Assembly (NCBI GenBank): GCA_022393335.1
Contig: JAJEKB010020889.1
Coordinates: forward strand, 801,226-865,225
Direction of reading: 5' to 3'
DNA length: 64,000 nucleotides
From: Macrotrachela quadricornifera
Taxonomy: Eukaryota > Rotifera > Eurotatoria > Philodinida > Philodinidae
Part shown: piece by piece, positions 11,551 through 24,198 of the stretch
Layout of the letters: every line of letters starts with the position of its first letter
Position numbering within the stretch: position 1 is the stretch's first letter
Program-made: the position numbers and the translations under genes
The notes under the pieces: generated by a model
The model's input: only the letters and a program-made list of their open reading frames with translations
Told to the model about the DNA's origin: nothing
Database searches by the model: none

Positions 11551-12899
11551 AATTGACCAGAAATTGGTAGAACGGTGTTGAAAGGATCTTGCTGAATAAG
11601 GTAACCAATTCAAAAATGAAAAATCAAATATATCATGATGTATAATAAATCTTGTTTTTATAAAACTTTCAAAAAACTAGAGTTAATTCAGTAACAGAAG
11701 GATACACACCCACTCCATACCTTCATCCAAGCATGATAAATTATTGAATATTGTGTCTCATTTACAGTTTTGTCGAGCCTTTCATGGGCTATTTTTTTAT
11801 ATACACAACATCTTCGATCATCTTGTCAGTGTGAAAATGGGTGATTGTGGGTGTCTATTTGTTTATCATTAAAATTGACTCTAGGTCTTCCAAAATCTTA
11901 TGAAAACAGGATTTACTGTATACCATTGGACGCGTCTAAACGCATCCCAAATGCGAACTCAATTTTCCCTTTTTATCATTTAAAAAAAATGAATTTAGAC
12001 GTGTCTCAACAATCAAATGCATGTAAATGTATTCAAGCGGACACAAATGTCTGAAATGTGATTGAACACATTTTAAGATAAAAATAAAACTAGCTTTTCT
12101 CATCGAATAATTAGCAAAACTATCAATAATTTGAATATTTTTGGTGGTTTTATATGATTTATCGAAGATTAGTTCTGAATTGACATATTCTTTATGATTT
12201 AATTAGCTGAACAAGGTAGCAGTTGCGTGCATTGATTAATAATTACTTTTGAGTTTTTTTTATTAGAAAGAGATTTTATTCGTTTGTATTTTTTAAATCA
12301 AAAATTATCCATTCTGAAGTAGTATGAAGATTAATTAACAATTGATAATTAAATGTATTCTTATTTTTATACGTTTCATTCTATATCACTTGAGTTATTT
12401 TGCATTGCTTTATCAAACACAGAGATGTGTGTCAGATATTTATAACCCAATGTGATTCATTGGTTTTAGGTATGTATTATGTTCTAGTCTCGCTCACTGA
12501 ATAATTTAAACGTATGCATAAAAATAAAATACTTGTCTTGTTTGTATGTCTCAAGGAAGAGTCGATCATCATGCGAGATTGATGGTGACACAATACGAAT
12601 CTGTGCACACAGGACAATTTTTTTTTCCAAAAATTGATACAAAGTCAACTCTTTCTATCCAAGCAATAGCTGTATTGCTTGTGATAGTTTTTTTAAAATT
12701 CTCTAACACTTGATATTTTGTTAGGAATTCTATCATATGTTCTTGTAGATATTTTAAGATTTCTTTTTATTATATTTTAACATTGTTCAATAACAACGAA
12801 GGATAAGTAAATTTGTATATCATTATTATTGACATTTATTTAATAGATAGAACATTATTTCTATCATCAGGGAAACATTTTGTTGCTGTACTTATCAAA

Positions 12900-15800
12900 A
12901 TGAAATTTGGTGAATATTTATTGTCTAATATCACGCCTGAATGGAATTCTCAATATATTCAATATGAATATATGAAAGAATTGCTTTATAAAGTAGCTGC
13001 CGCAGCTCCATTAGTAGTCAATGATGATGACAATTTAGTCCGTGAACAATATTTTCGTCGTGCAGATGAGACCTTTTTTGAAGTAAGAATTATAGCAATA
13101 TATCAATCAATTTTGATCCAGTTATGCATTTTTCTCTAGTATTGTGAAAAGCAGGTAACAAAAATCAACACATTCTTTGCTGAAAAACTGGCAGAGTAAG
13201 TGTTCGTGCTTTTAAATATATATTTATATTCTGAAAAAAAAGCAAAGAATATGTTCGATTTATAGTACTCATCTAGGTCACTATTTAATGCCCAGAGTTC
13301 GGTACATGCGGTTCAGAATTTTGCAATAAAACATCATGCTTGTTGAGATTTGTCTGAATTCCGTGAATTCTAAATCCTTGAGGAATCCATAGAATCCAAA
13401 AAGTATTAAAATTGGCTATATAAAAAGCCAAACTAAGTCAAAGAATCTAAGGAACCCAAGGAAATTAAGGACTTCAAGGAATCTGAAGAAACTACGAATT
13501 CCTTGAATTCTTTCAGCAGTACCTGATTTCCATGAATTCCTCAAGGATTCATAATTCACGGAATTCAGTCACTGCTGGAAATATGAGATATAGAATACAG
13601 GACAATGAGATAGAGATAGGGTACAGGGCTAAAGGGAATAGATGCATAGGGGATATGGAGATAGGAGATAGAGGATATGACTATAGAGGTAAAGCGAATA
13701 GAGCTATAGGGATAGGCCTATAAGAGATAGAGGTCTGCAAGATGGGAGATGAGAATATAGAGATGTGGAGTGTCTCATTGTATATTATCAGGTCAAGAAT
13801 AGAACACACATGTGATACTTCACACGAAATGGGATTCGTACAAAATGCACAGGGTCTCGCTAGTAAAAGCAATATTGTACAATCACTAGTAATAATATTT
13901 TAATAGAAATAGAATAGTTCAATAGCAGAATATATATTGCCAATTGACTGGTCTTGATTAAAAATATCATTAATAATAATATGAAAAAATATTTTGTACA
14001 AGATAAAATTAATAGAGCAATAGTCTACTCTTTCAAGATGCCTACGGTTCATTACTTATTTATGAAAAAAATCTCAATAATTTTATATGAATTGATGTTC
14101 TAAAGATATCTCTTTTCAACGATGAACAACCATAGCTGTCTATCTTGTTCCCATTGTAAAGTTATTTAAGGGAGAACATATGACGATATATTTCTTGCTT
14201 GTAGAGCATTGAGACGTTTTGCAAATCTCAACGATGAGATCCAGTATAGAAAATCAATGTATGGACAAGTTCCCTCTCATCATAAACCGCGTGTCACTAT
14301 TATCCAAAAAGGAAATAAAGTCGGTAACAGTAATGGTGATATAACTATCATGGCAGGTCGAACTCAGCGTGCCAGTTTGATAGCACCTCTGAGTCGTATT
14401 CTGCCTGATCGATTAGCAAAAAATACGAACAAACAAGGAAAACAGCCTATGCATCACAAAACTACCAACGATCTCAAGGTAGCATTTAGTGAATATTATC
14501 TAATGTTGATTATATTACAAAAATATCAACTACTCAACTTTAATGGATTTTGTAAAATATTGAAAAAACATGATAAACTATTTCAGACGACACGTGGTGA
14601 AGAATGGCGGTAAGTATTTCATTGTATGATATACACTTTGAAGCTTAACTTTGGTTGAGCCTACACTCGATCTGGTTTGATTTTTCAAGTTCTCATAAAA
14701 ACTAAAAGAATTGTTACATCGAGATCGAATAAATCTTTTCTACAACTCAAACTTTTGACATGAAAATACTTTTATTCACCGCTATCATATGTATACAATA
14801 AATTTATTATAGAAAATTGCATGTTGATACGGTAACATTTTACACATCAACAGCAGTAACAGAACTCATCCGAGATGTTGAAACAATCTATACGGATGCA
14901 TTCGAATTGGGTGATCGAGCACGAGCAATGAAACGTCTTCGAGTTCCACCACTCGAAGAAAAACAATCAACAATGGTTACATTTCGTCTTGGAATATTAA
15001 TCGGTAAGTTATTTTAATGTATTTGTAAATAAAATACATTTAATTTTTAGGAATAATCTGTGTCTTATTACCAATGGTAATTATTTGTATTGCCGTTCTC
15101 GATAAGAGTCGATCAGGAAATTCACTTGCTTGGCGTGATGCTCTTCATCTCTATCGTTCATCATTTTTGATAATTCTTCAAATAATACTTGCTGGTATAA
15201 ATATTTATGGATGGTCATCATCTGGTGTCAATCATATTCTCATATTCGAAATTGATCCACGTCATCATTTAACCTATCAACAAGTGCTTGAAATTGGAAC
15301 AGGTCTATGCGTTTTCTGGTGTCTCAGCTTTATTGCATTCATTCTTACATCTTATGTAGATTTTTATCCATTTTTACAACCTCTTATTTTTGATATAATT
15401 ATGATACTCTTTCTTATTAATCCAGTACCAATACTTTATCGTCCAGCTCGTTATTGGCTTTTAAGAACATTGGGACAAGTTTTTACAGCAGCTTTTCATA
15501 CTATACGTTTTGCAGATAATTGGCTTTGTAATCAATTAGCATCAGTTGAATTGGCTTTTTTTGATATTGAATATTTCTTTTGTTTTTATTTTTCTGATCA
15601 TCAATGGTGGTCAACAAATTTAACAACACCATCACCACCTCAAGGAATATTTTGTACAGGTTGGACAAGATTTCTTCTACAAGCATGTCTTCTAGCAATA
15701 CCATCTTTACTTCGTTTTACACAATGTATGCGACGATATTATGATACAAAACTTAAATATCCACATCTTCTTAATGCTGGAAAATATATTGCTGGTCTTC

Positions 15801-16591
15801 TTGTGGCAATTACCAATTCACTTCGACGTGCAAGTAATACACTTAGTGAATATTATTTTAACAATCCAAAAAATAATCCATTTGTTTATATATGGATTAT
15901 TACTGCACTAATCAATTCAACCTATAAAGTCATATGGGATCTTAAAATGGATTGGGGTTTATTCCATAAGAATGCTGGTGAGAATAGATTTTTACGCGAT
16001 CATATTATTTATTCATCGAAGAAATATTATTATTATGCTATTATTCAAAATATTGTCTTACGTTACAGTTGGACAATAAATATCTTCATACATTTTACAT
16101 CAGAAACAGCTGAATATTCTGATGTTATTGGTTTTTCTTTTGGTCTAGTTGAATTAATTCGTCGTTTTTCTTGGAATTTTTTTCGTCTAGAAAATGAACA
16201 TTTGAATAATTGTGGTAGATATCGTGCAGTTCGTGACATATCTATTAAACCTATTACAACTGGTATTGATTTTGCATTAATTGATTCGAAATTAAGTAAA
16301 GAACCAGGTATTCGATATCGAAGTAGAATAGCACCATGTGAACCGATTATTGAGGAAAACAATATGACAACAACCGATGATGTAATACAAGACGATTTAG
16401 AAAATAGTACAGCAGACTTTGTCAAAAATCAGATACTATCAAGTGATACTAAAACAGTACCACAGGTGAACCAGATCAATGCAACATTGAGAAATATTGC
16501 ATCGAGGAGATGGCGTTCATACTCGCTCGTAGAAGGCTATTCAGATTCAGTATACTCATCCAGACAAGAAAATCGAGCATTCACTGTTTAA
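12900..16591 (+). CDS. XPR1: XPR1-type phosphate exporter (SPX + EXS)
   Basis: Five exons (12900-13082, 13140-13195, 14205-14609, 14813-15003, 15051-16591) join in frame to 791 residues. The start, MKFGEYL followed by PEW and QYIQYE, is the diagnostic beginning of an SPX domain. Exon 3 carries its C-terminal lysine surface (K200, K201, K204 in LKKHDK), where inositol pyrophosphates bind in known SPX domains. Exons 4-5 give membrane helices and the EXS domain: NPVPILYRPARYWLLR, FADNWLCNQL, WDLKMDWGLF, NAGENRFLRD and RLENEHLNNCGRYRAVRDIS near residue 658. XPR1 exports phosphate across the plasma membrane. Human XPR1 is 696 residues; the extra length is mainly a Ser/Thr-rich cytosolic tail and a loop in the SPX region. 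Intron 2 is 1 kb and repeat-filled; the others are 47-203 bp. An AG at 12870-12871 could be a cis or trans acceptor for the leader. Confidence 0.93.
13196..14204 (+). repeat. Repeat-filled second intron of the XPR1 gene
   Basis: The intron begins GTAAGTG and ends TTGTAG. From 13360 to 13560 it holds imperfect units of AAGGAATC and GAATTCC. From 13580 to 13760 it holds a purine-rich minisatellite built on GATAGAGATAGGG. The short frames within it are products of the repeats. Confidence 0.7.
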
Positions 16592-17269
16592 ACATAACAA
16601 TCGTCTGTTCTTACAAAGATAACGGTCACTGTTCCATTTTAATGTTCGACTCGCGTTTATTTTACAACGTAGTGCATAATGTTTATATGATTTGTTTTTG
16701 TCGTATTCCTGAGAGAAACTATATCTATCTATTTTTTCCTTAAGTTTTTCACATGTTTAAACATCAAATGTTTGGTTACTTTTGCATTCAATTCAAGAAA
16801 TATTCTATAGAATAGAGAATCGAACACTTATTCATGATTTATGTTTCTCTTCTGAAGTGTTTGTAATTAATATTGTACTAGAGTGACATGTAAGCAAGGG
16901 GGGAAAAGTGGATTCCATGTATCAGAGATGCGGTGACGATACATATGATACAATTACAATCTAGAAAATACATGTAGAACTAAGAACATAAAACTTTATG
17001 GAGTCATGAAAATACAAAATTCGCATGATAGAATTGTGAGGTTAAAGCTTCTCTCTTAAAAACGAAGTCAATTTTCGTTAAAAATCTCAAAATTAGGATA
17101 AATGTATGGAGATATAGTAAGACGATAAAGCGAATTGTCGAATCGCGACACTGTACGCATAGTACAGATCGCCATGGGATCGTACGAATCCCGGATACGA
17201 GTGTTCCGCTGATTGCCCCTTAGATCTTCAAGTTCCGTATTCTGGAAGTAGCATTGGGTCCTCAAGTGC
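16592..17269. other. Intergenic, no gene recognised
   Basis: This span includes the 3' untranslated region of the XPR1 gene. No clear AATAAA was seen close to the stop. A 65-codon minus-strand frame near 17068-17265 has no recognisable features. Confidence 0.45.
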
Positions 17270-17420
17270 TATATTTTAAAGGTACACTTAGTTTCCCAGG
17301 CCCTATTATATAGGATTATTCATAGGTTCTTAAGGGCTATCATGTCAGGGTACTCATAGGTCTTCAAGAGCTGACATACAGGGTACCTCAGCCCTTCAGA
17401 TCCTATTATATAGAAAAGAA

Positions 17421-19712
17421 TGATCCAAAAGTCTTGGCACCTCTCACAAGGAAATGGCTCGAAGTGCCTAACACCGGTATCCTTTATTCATAGGCTGTTT
17501 GATAGAAGGCATCGAGATAGTTAAAAACCTAAAAGAATCTATGCCCACGGCTCTTTCTTGAAAAGTTCGGGGCAATTTTCTGTTCTAACCAGCTAAAACA
17601 GCCAAAATTTGAAAACTTTTTAATTCAGTCAAGACAGATCGTATACAGTTGAAATTTTCAGTACTACAAGCTCTGCTGTTCAATCTAAAAATTCTAGATT
17701 GTTTGGTTATTTTCATTCTTGACTTATAGTATTTTGTTTTGTATGAAAAAATACACTCCTGCAAGTTAACTATAGTGCGATCTTTTTTCGATTTTAGATA
17801 ATTATATGTACTCTGTTTTCATTTCCATCATTATAAAAAGTTTTCTTGCTGTCGTTTTACCTGTATAAGATTTTCGATAAAGAAAGTATCTTTCAGATGT
17901 GAGAGATCTCTGCATGGAGGATCGGAGTTGACGTCCATTCTCAGACGAACCACGAAATTGTTTACACAATATTGAGTTTTCTTATTTTCGAAACTTCCAC
18001 ACAAAAATTCAATTTCTTGAGGGTACGGTATTCCTGTTTTTAAATGATACACAAAATTTTGAAAGTCAAGAATGGAAAAACCAAACAATCTAGAACTTTT
18101 AAATTGAACAGCAGAGCTTGTAGTACTGAAAATTTAAAGTGTATACGATCTGTCTTGACTGAATTATAAAGTTTTCAAATTTTGGCTATTTTAGCTGGTT
18201 AGAACAGAAAATTGCCCTTAACTTTTCAAGAAAGAGCCGTGGGCACACATTCTTTCAGGCTTTTTACTATCTCGACGCCTTCTATCAAATGGCCTATGAA
18301 TGAAGGATATCGACGTTGAGCATCTCGGGCGGTTCTATCGTCAAAAAAATGATTCGTTTTCCCTTAGAGTAAACTCCAAAATGCTTGAACTTTGCTTTCT
18401 TATTTCTTGTAACGTGACAAATATTATCCTAAACTTTCAACTCTCTATCCTGACAAATAAGTGATTTGTATAGGTTAACATTCTTGAAATCTTATTTTTC
18501 ATCATGCCGCAAAATTATGGTTAGCGCATGATACTTGTAAATGGAGTGCCTTTACATTTTATTTTCCCACCATTTGATACGCTGTATTAAGAAATCAAGA
18601 TATATTACAAGATGCAACGTGAAAAGCTTTACAGCCTAGACAGAGCAACCTATTTTAATCAAGTAACTTTTGTTTTTTTGTTATTAAAATTTATTTGGTG
18701 ATATAAAGGGTGAAAAAAAACGAATCTTTCGTTCGTGTAGAAAAAACATTTTTCAACAATGATGGACATCGATCGCGTAGAATTTTGCTTCTTTATGAAA
18801 TCAAAACCTATACAATTAAAATACACTTTCTGGTATAGATTGTAGAACTTCTCACGCTGCACCTTACAGTTCCCCGCGGACAAAAAAAAACACATTTTTG
18901 CATTTCATTTTTTGTACCACGTAATAAATTGTATTAAAAAAAACAAAATACATCACGAGATGCAGCATGAAAAGAGCTACAACCTACATAAGAGACCTTG
19001 ATGTATTGTTGCACTTTTTGTTTTCAAAATGGATAAAATTCAAACACACTGGTTTTTAGTATCATTATCCGTACAGAATTTTATGCATTTGGAAAACAAA
19101 AACTGTAATTATAAAATAAGCTGTTCGTTGTGAATTGTAGAGCTTTTCATACTGCGTCTTGTGGTGTATTCTGTTTCTTTAATAAAATATATCAGATGAT
19201 GAAAAGATGAAAAAATAACGAATTGGTCGGTATCAATTGCTTTGTTTTTTTTTGAAAAGGCGTAAACTAGTGCCTTCGAAATTTGTCCATTTTAAAAATA
19301 AAAAGTGCAACTACAAAATAAGCTCTGTTGTAGATTGTAGTTCTTTTCATGTTGCATCTTTCGGTGTATTTTGTTTTTTGTAATAGTATATTATGTAGTA
19401 AAAAATTGAAATGCGAAAATGTCTTTTTTTTTCGTGGAGAAGTATATTTTGTTTTATTAATACAACGTAGCAAGTGGTGAAAAAATGAAACGTAAAAGGC
19501 AGTCTATTTACATGTATTATATGCCAACCATTATTTCTGTGACATGGAGAAAAAAAAGATTGCAAGAATGTTAACCTATACAAATCACTTATTTGTTAGG
19601 ATGGAGAGTTGAAAATTTAAGATACTATTTGCCACATTACAAGCAATAAGAAAGCAACGTTTGACCATTTTGTAGTTTACTATCGGAGAGGTACTAAGAC
19701 TTTTGAATCACC
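17421..19712. mobile_element. Outer fold-back element, interrupted in its left arm
   Basis: The right arm (about 19548-19712) read on the minus strand matches 17421-17444 (CAAAAGTCTTGGCACCTCTC) and then 18366-18510. The left arm is therefore split by an insertion at about 17445. Its core (18540-19500) has further diverged inverted copies of a motif around GATGCAGCATGAAAAGAGCT. No transposase frame is visible. Confidence 0.6.
17445..18365. mobile_element. Inner fold-back element with ~275-bp arms
   Basis: Arm 17457-17727 matches the reverse complement of 18062-18330 closely, for example GCCCACGGCTCTTTCTTGAA and TACAAGCTCTGCTGTTCAAT on both sides. The 335-bp loop holds an 85-codon minus-strand frame (18088-17831) of fairly even composition. 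This could be a captured host fragment but has no recognised domain. It interrupts the arm of the surrounding fold-back element, so it inserted later. Confidence 0.72.
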
Positions 19713-20382
19713 ATTTATATTGGTAGATCCCCAAACGCTATCCTGTGTGGGATATCCTTAGATCTTCAAGGCAACTTTGTGGGAATTCATAGGTTCTCAA
19801 GGACTATCCTATCAATTACTGTTAGGTCCTCTAGAACTGCTCTAAGGACGTACTCAATAGCCAAAAGATACCCGTATATAACAGCATTTGAGGAGATATA
19901 GGTACCCGATAGGATCTCTATAGCATGACTCCGGAGAGCCTATGAGTGCCCCATCGGATAGCCTTTCAGAACCTATCTGCACCCTATATAGTAGCCTCTG
20001 AGGATTTATGAATGTCGCTATATACTAGAGTTTGAGAGCGTAAAGGTACCCTGTATAATAGCTCCTAAGAACCTATGAGTACCTTCATATTATAACCTTT
20101 GAGAGGCCTATGAGTAACCCTGTATAGTAGGGCTTGGAAAACTAAGGATACTTCCAAAATATAGCATTTGAAGACCTATGGGTACTCCTATATAATAGAA
20201 CTTAATGACCTAAGAGACCTTCATAATATAAAACTTGAGGATCTAAGGGTATTTCCAAAATATAGGACTTGAGAACCTATGGATACTCCCCAAATACACA
20301 GCTTAAAAGCTTATAGGTACCTCCAAAACATAGCACCAGAGGATCTGTGGATAGCCCTATACTATAGTACTGGTGGACACAA

Positions 20383-20635
20383 CCCATGTAAACAAAATCA
20401 TACGAAATGATTGAAAATCGGATTAAAAATTGATTATAATGGCACGATTTTAATCAGATTTTTCAGTCCTAAAAAGCAGATTTTTTTCATTTAATCTTTT
20501 TTAATCGATTATAAATGATTAAATTTTAGTAATCAATTATAGTCGATTGAAAAAGATTAATGGAAAAAAATCATGCCATTATAATCGATTTAATCCGATT
20601 TTCAATTATTTCGTATGATTTTTATTTTACATGGG
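20383..20635. mobile_element. Palindromic MITE (~253 bp)
   Basis: Both ends read CCCATGTAAA, then AATCATACGAAAT and ATTGAAAATCGGATTAAA. The inverted repeats run about 80-110 bp and nearly meet in an AT-rich centre. It splits the minisatellite. No clear target duplication was seen. Confidence 0.75.
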
Positions 20636-20740
20636 AGGGATACCTCTGGAATATAGGACTTGAGGATCCCCATAATATAAGCCTTGGGGATCTATAGGTA
20701 CTTCTATATAATACGATTTGAGTACCTAAGAGCAATCAAC

Positions 20741-21830
20741 AGAACATTCGTATCGACGAAACGTACGATACCCTGGCGATGAGACAATCCGTGCAATCCC
20801 ACGATCCAACAATCCGCCTTTTTCTCTCTTGTATGTGAACGTCGTGTATGAGATATAAATGGAAAAAATGTCAAAAAAAAATATTTGTTCAGCAAAAAAA
20901 ATCGAAAAAGTTGCTGTAGAAATTGTCAATATGTATGGTTAAATCCTTAAGCATTCCTACCCTGGGTCAAAAAAGAGCAATTTTCGTCAAAAATACCGAT
21001 TTTGAGATTTATACATAGTTAGATAGCCCAGAATCTCTACTTTCGAATGCACTATGATTTATCGGTTTTTTAATGGTTTTTGAGGGTTTTTCAGCGGTTT
21101 TGCTGAGACACCCTACATAAATTGTTTTTTGAAAATCTCAATTATTGATGTTATTTGAACTTCTCTATAGGTTTCAGACAATAGAGAATATAACCTGTAT
21201 GTGTCGGCCTCTATTTTGGCCATTATGCATGAAACGTAAGAACTGGTTCTACCGATGAAGTGGGCTATGAGTTACTGTTTACTTTTTGGTTCGGAGATTT
21301 CCCTGTTACAATCTATAAAGTATAGTTTTTTCCTTTCACTCTCAGATATTTTTTCCTATCGCTTACTGTTTTTATCCAACTACCTTCTGGATTATTCCAA
21401 CCCGTTGACATATAAATAGTAAAGGTTTTTCAAAATAAAATCATCCTGCACAATAAACTGAAGGATAAGTCATTCATTTTCTTCTGCTTGTTGAGTATTA
21501 AAAAACTAAATATTTCCTGGTAATACGTTGTTTAAAACGAGACACCTATATTAGGCGTATTAAATGTGCGTAGATATGTAGTTTTTCTTGGTAAAATGTG
21601 GTTTCTCCTGGTTTTTTGGTAGTAGTAACGCTAACATATGCGAAAAAATTATGTCGTACAAGTCTCTGCATATGCTCATTCGATTCACCATGGTTGATAA
21701 CCTCTGACGAACTGCTCTTAGTTTTTTTCTATACCATTTTATTAAGGAAAAAAAACACGATAATCAGAGTAAAAATTTGTTTTGCGTTTTTCTCGAAACT
21801 GTTTTTTTGTGTTTTGTCTGTCAGTGTGAC
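20741..21830. other. Intergenic, no gene recognised
   Basis: Short overlapping minus-strand frames near 20704-20929 and a plus-strand frame reaching into the next element are low complexity. The last 8 bases (21823-21830) are the left target duplication of the element that follows. Confidence 0.5.
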
Positions 21831-22765
21831 CAGTAGTGTAGAACTCGTTAATTCGATTCGAGTATTAAAACTTTACTGGAGTTTTAAACTTTTAATACTC
21901 GAGTCCTCGAGTTTTCAACTATTCAACTATTCAACTATTCAACTATTCAACTATTAAAATTTTAATACTAGAGTACTCGAGTTTTCAACTACTCAACTTC
22001 TGTCTACAGGATTCTGCCTACAGGATGCTGCCTACAAGTTGTTGCCTACAGGATGCTGCTCCAGGATGCCGCCTACAGGTTGTTGCCCACAGGATGCTGC
22101 CCACAGGATGCTGCGTGCAGGATGGTGCCCACAAGATGCTGCCTACAGGATGCTGCAGGACAACGCCTACAGGTTGTTACCTGTAGGATGCTGTGTACAG
22201 AATGCTGCGTGCAGGATGCTGCCCGCAAGATGCTGTTTCCACCATGCCGCGTACAAGCTCCTGCCTGCAGGCTGCTGAAACTAATCGTATGACGAGAAAC
22301 AACGTTACTTGCATTTGACAATAACCTACGACAAGCGGCGGTTCGACAACGTCAGCAACACCCATGCTCTCACTTTCGACACCCTCACCCACACCTATGC
22401 CCTCAAGCGTCACGGCCACACCCACACCTATGCTGTCACCCCTCGCGGCCTCACCCACATCTATGCCCTCACCCTCATGCATACTTATGCGCTCAGCCCT
22501 CACGGCCTCACCCATACCTATGCACTCACCCTCACCCACAGTTATGCCCTCAGCCCTCACCGCCTCACCCATACCTATGCCCCACCCTCAATATACGTGT
22601 ATTACTTCTAGCATCCTGCAGCAGCATCCTGTAGACAGAAGTTGAATAGTTGAAAACTCGAGTACTCGAGTATTAAAACTTTTAATAGTTGAATAGTTGA
22701 ATAGTTGAAAACTCCAGTAAAATTTTTAATACTCGAGTAGAGTCTTCGAGTTCTACATGTATGAG
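21831..22765. mobile_element. hAT-like MITE carrying internal minisatellites
   Basis: A perfect 8-bp direct repeat, AGTGTGAC, flanks the element (21823-21830 and 22766-22773). Left terminus CAGTAGTGTAGAACTCG and right terminus CATACATGTAGAACTCG begin inverted repeats of about 180 bp. These contain palindromic ACTCGAGTA words and AACTATTC tandem repeats. An 8-bp duplication plus a CA start fits the hAT superfamily. The interior is GC-richer and repetitive: a ~15-bp CCTACAGGATGCTG array (22010-22270), then a ~33-bp array around CTCACCCACACCTATGCC (22330-22590). Open frames across it in several phases only reflect these repeats. No transposase is present. Confidence 0.85.
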
Positions 22766-22773
22766 TGTGACAA

Positions 22774-24028
22774 AGATTTTTCCGCCATTTTCAATGTCAG
22801 AAAGCTCGGAAAGGTCTTAAAATGAAACTAAAGCTCAGTGCGACAACCTAACAAAGCCGGAATTTTTGTTTTCAATTTAGCTTTTTACAAAAAAATTGAG
22901 TTTTCAAAAACGTTAACCTCAGTTTTTTTCCAAAAACCTTTAAAAAAAGTCTTTTGCACACGGAGACCTAGTTTTTGACCCTTAATGTTGGGATAACTCC
23001 CGCAAAACTTAATATTATGGGCTCAAATTTTTACTGAAAACTATCAAAGGCCAGGTACAAATCCAGTAAACATTTCATTAAGATTGAGTGCTCGGGGAAG
23101 AAAATAGATTTTTGACCCGGGAGACCCTTAATACATATTTTTCCATCGAGAAATTCAAATTAAAAGTGTTACTAAATGTTCGGTAGATCTTTCAACATAA
23201 TGTTTCTTGATTGGGGTAACCAATTTTCGTCCTTGTTTTTTTTAGGGACATCGATCGTAGTATTTCATTTCGAACTTCGATCCATTTGAAACAGTCTCGA
23301 TGTTCGAAACAAAATTTGTCTAGGTGTTCGTAAAGAAAAATATAGGATGTTTGAAAGATAAAATGACGGATACTCGGAATAAAAAATGAGTGATGTTCGA
23401 AGAGTTCATGGAGAATTTGATTTCGCGGCAAATTCAAACATAACAGTATTTTTAACCAATATCAGCGAAGATAGACAATATTTATGATCATGACAGTCTA
23501 ATCCACGTAGTAATAAGATCTATATAATAATTTTACTGTCTAAGTGGCATAATACTGTATATCATTTAAATGCTTCACCCATTGGCTGCGATGGTTGAGA
23601 CGTTTTCTGTGCTTGCGGTATGGCAGTGTTTGCGATATTTACGGTGGTGGTAGAGGCAAAATAAAGGCAATACAGCAAATACCATAATACCGTCAATACC
23701 GCAAATACCACATGTTAGGGACGACGAGTGTCCTCGTTTCTGTTTCTCTTTCTCCCCTTCTATGCATCCCTTTTAGAGACATTTTTTCTCCTTTCCATTC
23801 ACCTAGTGTTTTGTGCTTCTTTGTTTCGTGTTCTGCTTTCGAGAAAAAACATTATCTTTGATACCATTCTTTCTCTGTTTCTCTTTCTTATAAGTTATGT
23901 GTGTGCAGTCCGCTTTCATATTCACTTATTTTTAATACACATTCTGATATACATTCATCGATGAGTGTACTCTCTTTTCCCCTCTTACAGGCAGAGCTTA
24001 GCTAAAGAGAGAGCTCACACCGCAATGC
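22774..24028. other. Intergenic with decayed repeats
   Basis: From about 23270 to 23420 short units around GATGTTCG and GGATACTCGGAAT recur. Similar words return near 24240-24350 and 24890-24985. Positions 23585-23715 share GCGGTATTG, GGTGGTGGTAG and GGCAATACAGCAAATACCA words with the MITE at 24029. The 78-codon plus-strand frame at 23728 is Phe/Leu/Ser-rich noise from a T-rich tract. Confidence 0.5.
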
Positions 24029-24198
24029 CTTTAAAAAAATCATAATTTGTAAAAAAATTGATAACTGCAACTATAAGCGGTATTGTGATGTTTGCGGTGG
24101 TGGTAGGGGCAAAATGAAGGCAACTCCGCAATACAGCAAATACCACAATACCACTTCTAGTTGTAGTTATCAATCTTTTTTACAAAGTATGATTTTAA
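24029..24198. mobile_element. Small palindromic MITE (~170 bp)
   Basis: The left arm (AATCATAATTTGTAAAAAAA, TTGATAACTGCAACTA) is mirrored at the right end (minus strand AATCATACTTTGTAAAAAAG, TTGATAACTACAACTA). The centre carries GCGGTGGTGGTAGGGGCAAA. TTAA occurs next to both ends and could be a target duplication. Confidence 0.65.

Larger units (their letters stand above)
17270..20740. repeat. Degenerate minisatellite array, interrupted
   Basis: Units of roughly 38-45 bp built from CCTATGGGTACC, CTTGAGGA and AATATAG recur from 17270 to 17420 and from about 19720 to 20740. Orientation flips near 19880: earlier copies read AGGTTCTTAAGGGCTAT and later copies read the complement. Copies are strongly diverged. 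The array is interrupted by nested fold-back elements (about 17421-19712) and a MITE (20383-20635), so the left and right parts were probably once continuous. Confidence 0.65.

Noticed and set aside
15501..16425. Minus-strand frames within the XPR1 last exon
   Set aside because: They are complement shadows of a well-supported coding exon.
12900..16591. A viral origin, suggested by the family name of XPR1
   Set aside because: The name reflects use of the animal protein as a receptor by some retroviruses. This is a spliced host phosphate exporter with no viral features.
21905..21960. Evenly spaced direct repeats that could resemble a CRISPR array
   Set aside because: The units are contiguous 8-9 bp AACTATTC copies without spacers, in a eukaryotic MITE terminus.
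22039..22645. Overlapping long frames in several phases on both strands, including Cys/Leu- and Pro/Thr-rich ones
   Set aside because: All follow the 15-bp and 33-bp tandem arrays inside the hAT-like element, whose units lack stops in most frames. They are repeat artefacts.
23728..23964. A Phe/Leu-rich membrane-like peptide
   Set aside because: It comes from a T-rich tract next to decayed repeats, with no supporting signals.
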